Positions 62,931 through 64,000 of a stretch of DNA of 64,000 nt are shown here, in pieces. Position 1 is the stretch's first letter, and each line of letters begins with the position of its first letter. The stretch spans positions 1 through 64,000 of the forward strand of contig JAZGGI010000048.1 of assembly GCA_036480375.1 (NCBI GenBank). The letters run 5' to 3'. Under the pieces are notes generated by a model that was not told where the DNA came from, did no database searches, and saw only the letters and a program-made list of their open reading frames with translations. This DNA comes from Candidatus Zixiibacteriota bacterium. Its GTDB lineage: Bacteria > Zixibacteria > MSB-5A5 > GN15 > JAAZOE01. The position numbers were made by a program, and so were the translations under genes.

Positions 62931-64000
62931 ATGTTACCGCTGTTATCTATCAAGCAATTTCTTCAGGATTTGCGTAATCAAAAACTGCGTACGCTTATGA
63001 CCATGTTTGGCATTCTGTGGGGAACGGTATCAATCATTCTCCTTATGGCCTTCGGCACCGGAATGTCCGAATATCATATGCGAAAGGCGCGGGGTTTGGG
63101 TGAAAATATCGCTATAATCTGGCCCGGTATCACATCCGAACCCTGGAAAGGCTTGCCCCGGGGCAGAAGAATTCCGTTCACCTCAGAAGATGTCGCCCGT
63201 ATCAAAGAATCCAATCCGCTTGTAAAACTTATTTCTCCCGAATTTCCGGCCCATAACGTGATGCTAAAATCGCATCGCAATAATATGCGGGCCCAGGTTA
63301 TTGGCGTCTGGCCGGAATTCCATGAAATGCGGAATATCTTCCCTCAAGCCGGAGGTCGCTTCATAAATGATCGGGACGTAAGCGAAAAACGTCGCGTGGT
63401 TTTTATCGGAGATGAACTGGCCGAAAAATTGTATCCTGGCGAAGATCCTATCGGACAGACGATGCAGATTCGAGGCACTCCGTTCGTTATCATCGGCGTC
63501 ATGCAAACCAAAGAACAAAACAGCAGCTACGGCGGACGAGACAAGCGCATGGCCTATATTCCCTCGACGACTTTCCACACTATGTTCTCTCGCCGTTATC
63601 CAAATAACATGGTTCTTGAGGCTATTGATGACAAATCAATCGAGGGCGCTGTAAGCGGCGTCTATCGCTATTTGGCGGCCAAATATAATTTCAACCCGGA
63701 CGACACCGAAGCTCTTTCAGTTTGGGACGTAACCGAAGGATTCAAATTTTTGAATACGTTCTTTCTCGCTTTTCGCCTTTTTTTAGTCGGTACCGGATGC
63801 CTGACTTTGATAACCGGTGGTATCGGCGTAACCAACATCATGAATGTCGTTCTTGAAGAACGTACCAAAGAGATTGGCATAAAGATGGCTCTGGGAGCAA
63901 AAAAGCGGACGATTATGTCACAGTTTATTTTCGAGACAATTCTCCTGACCGGTTTGGGTGGAGCCATTGGATTTGGAATTGCATACGGCATCGTCACAGC
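62931..64000 (+). CDS. MacB-like ABC transporter permease (cut by right edge)
   Basis: The frame is open from ATG 62931 to the window end, about 356 residues seen. It begins KQFLQDLRNQKLRTLMTMFGILWGTVSIILLMAFGTGM (first membrane helix), has the large periplasmic MacB core with GEDPIGQTMQIRGTPFVIIGVM, and reaches the second helix with the family block GGIGVTNIMNVVLEERTKEIGIKMALGAKKR. No ATPase domain precedes it, so it is the separate-permease type. GGGAG lies nine bases before the ATG. The ATPase gene is probably beyond the window. Confidence 0.92.
   Translation, partial: MLPLLSIKQFLQDLRNQKLRTLMTMFGILWGTVSIILLMAFGTGMSEYHMRKARGLGENIAIIWPGITSEPWKGLPRGRRIPFTSEDVARIKESNPLVKLISPEFPAHNVMLKSHRNNMRAQVIGVWPEFHEMRNIFPQAGGRFINDRDVSEKRRVVFIGDELAEKLYPGEDPIGQTMQIRGTPFVIIGVMQTKEQNSSYGGRDKRMAYIPSTTFHTMFSRRYPNNMVLEAIDDKSIEGAVSGVYRYLAAKYNFNPDDTEALSVWDVTEGFKFLNTFFLAFRLFLVGTGCLTLITGGIGVTNIMNVVLEERTKEIGIKMALGAKKRTIMSQFIFETILLTGLGGAIGFGIAYGIVT

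Overview
The window reads as a chromosomal segment of a Gram-negative bacterium of the FCB group, plausibly a candidate phylum such as Zixibacteria or a relative (inference; no rRNA or marker tree is available here). The signs are two proteins ending in the type IX-style/FlgD-like C-terminal domain (NFPNPFNP...GIYLYRL...KKMxLLK), an OmpP1/FadL porin, a Wza-like SLBB export protein, M28 and S8 secreted peptidases, and a BshB1-type deacetylase. About fifty protein genes are present. I see no rRNA, tRNA, CRISPR array or intact transposon.

Layout. 1-12.5 kb: a secreted M28 peptidase cut by the left edge; a methyl-accepting chemotaxis protein with a YfiN-like (CHASE8) sensor, divergent from a YfiR homologue; a FlaR-like P-loop protein; an ECF sigma factor with an overlapping zinc-finger anti-sigma factor that carries a C-terminal FlgD-like domain; a three-gene operon of a BlaI-type repressor, an M56 peptidase and an ankyrin protein fused to a degenerate metallo-beta-lactamase fold; and a GNAT acetyltransferase.

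12.6-42 kb: a large surface-polysaccharide locus of the Wzx/Wzy type, almost all on the minus strand. It has a Wzi-like outer-membrane protein, a polyprenyl-phosphate sugar transferase, GMD, Wzz, glycosyltransferases, a GT-C enzyme, a Wzy polymerase, two capsule-type transferases, a Wzx flippase and a Wza-like SLBB exporter. Inside it lies a complete pseudaminic-acid pathway (PseB, PseC, a SpsF-type PseF, PseG, PseH, PseI). A plus-strand trio (N-acetyl sugar amidotransferase, HisH-like, HisF-like) sits in the same locus and predicts an acetamidino-modified sugar in the polymer. No BY-kinase (Wzc) is in view.

42-64 kb: OmpP1/FadL porin, an esterase-like lipoprotein lacking its serine, BshB1, then the classical yceD-rpmF-plsX-fabH-fabD-fabG-acpP-fabF-rnc lipid operon, an EtfB without EtfA beside it, a DUF2953-GerW(YtfJ) pair, an Smr protein, tandem paralogous small envelope proteins, a subtilase, YbjQ, MntP and the start of a MacA/MacB-like efflux system that leaves the right edge.

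Regulation. Several genes share a promoter of form TTGACA-N16/17-TAnnTT, and two of these place the start codon at the expected transcription start (leaderless). Palindromes overlap the -10 elements of the yfiR and blaI-type promoters and look like operators.
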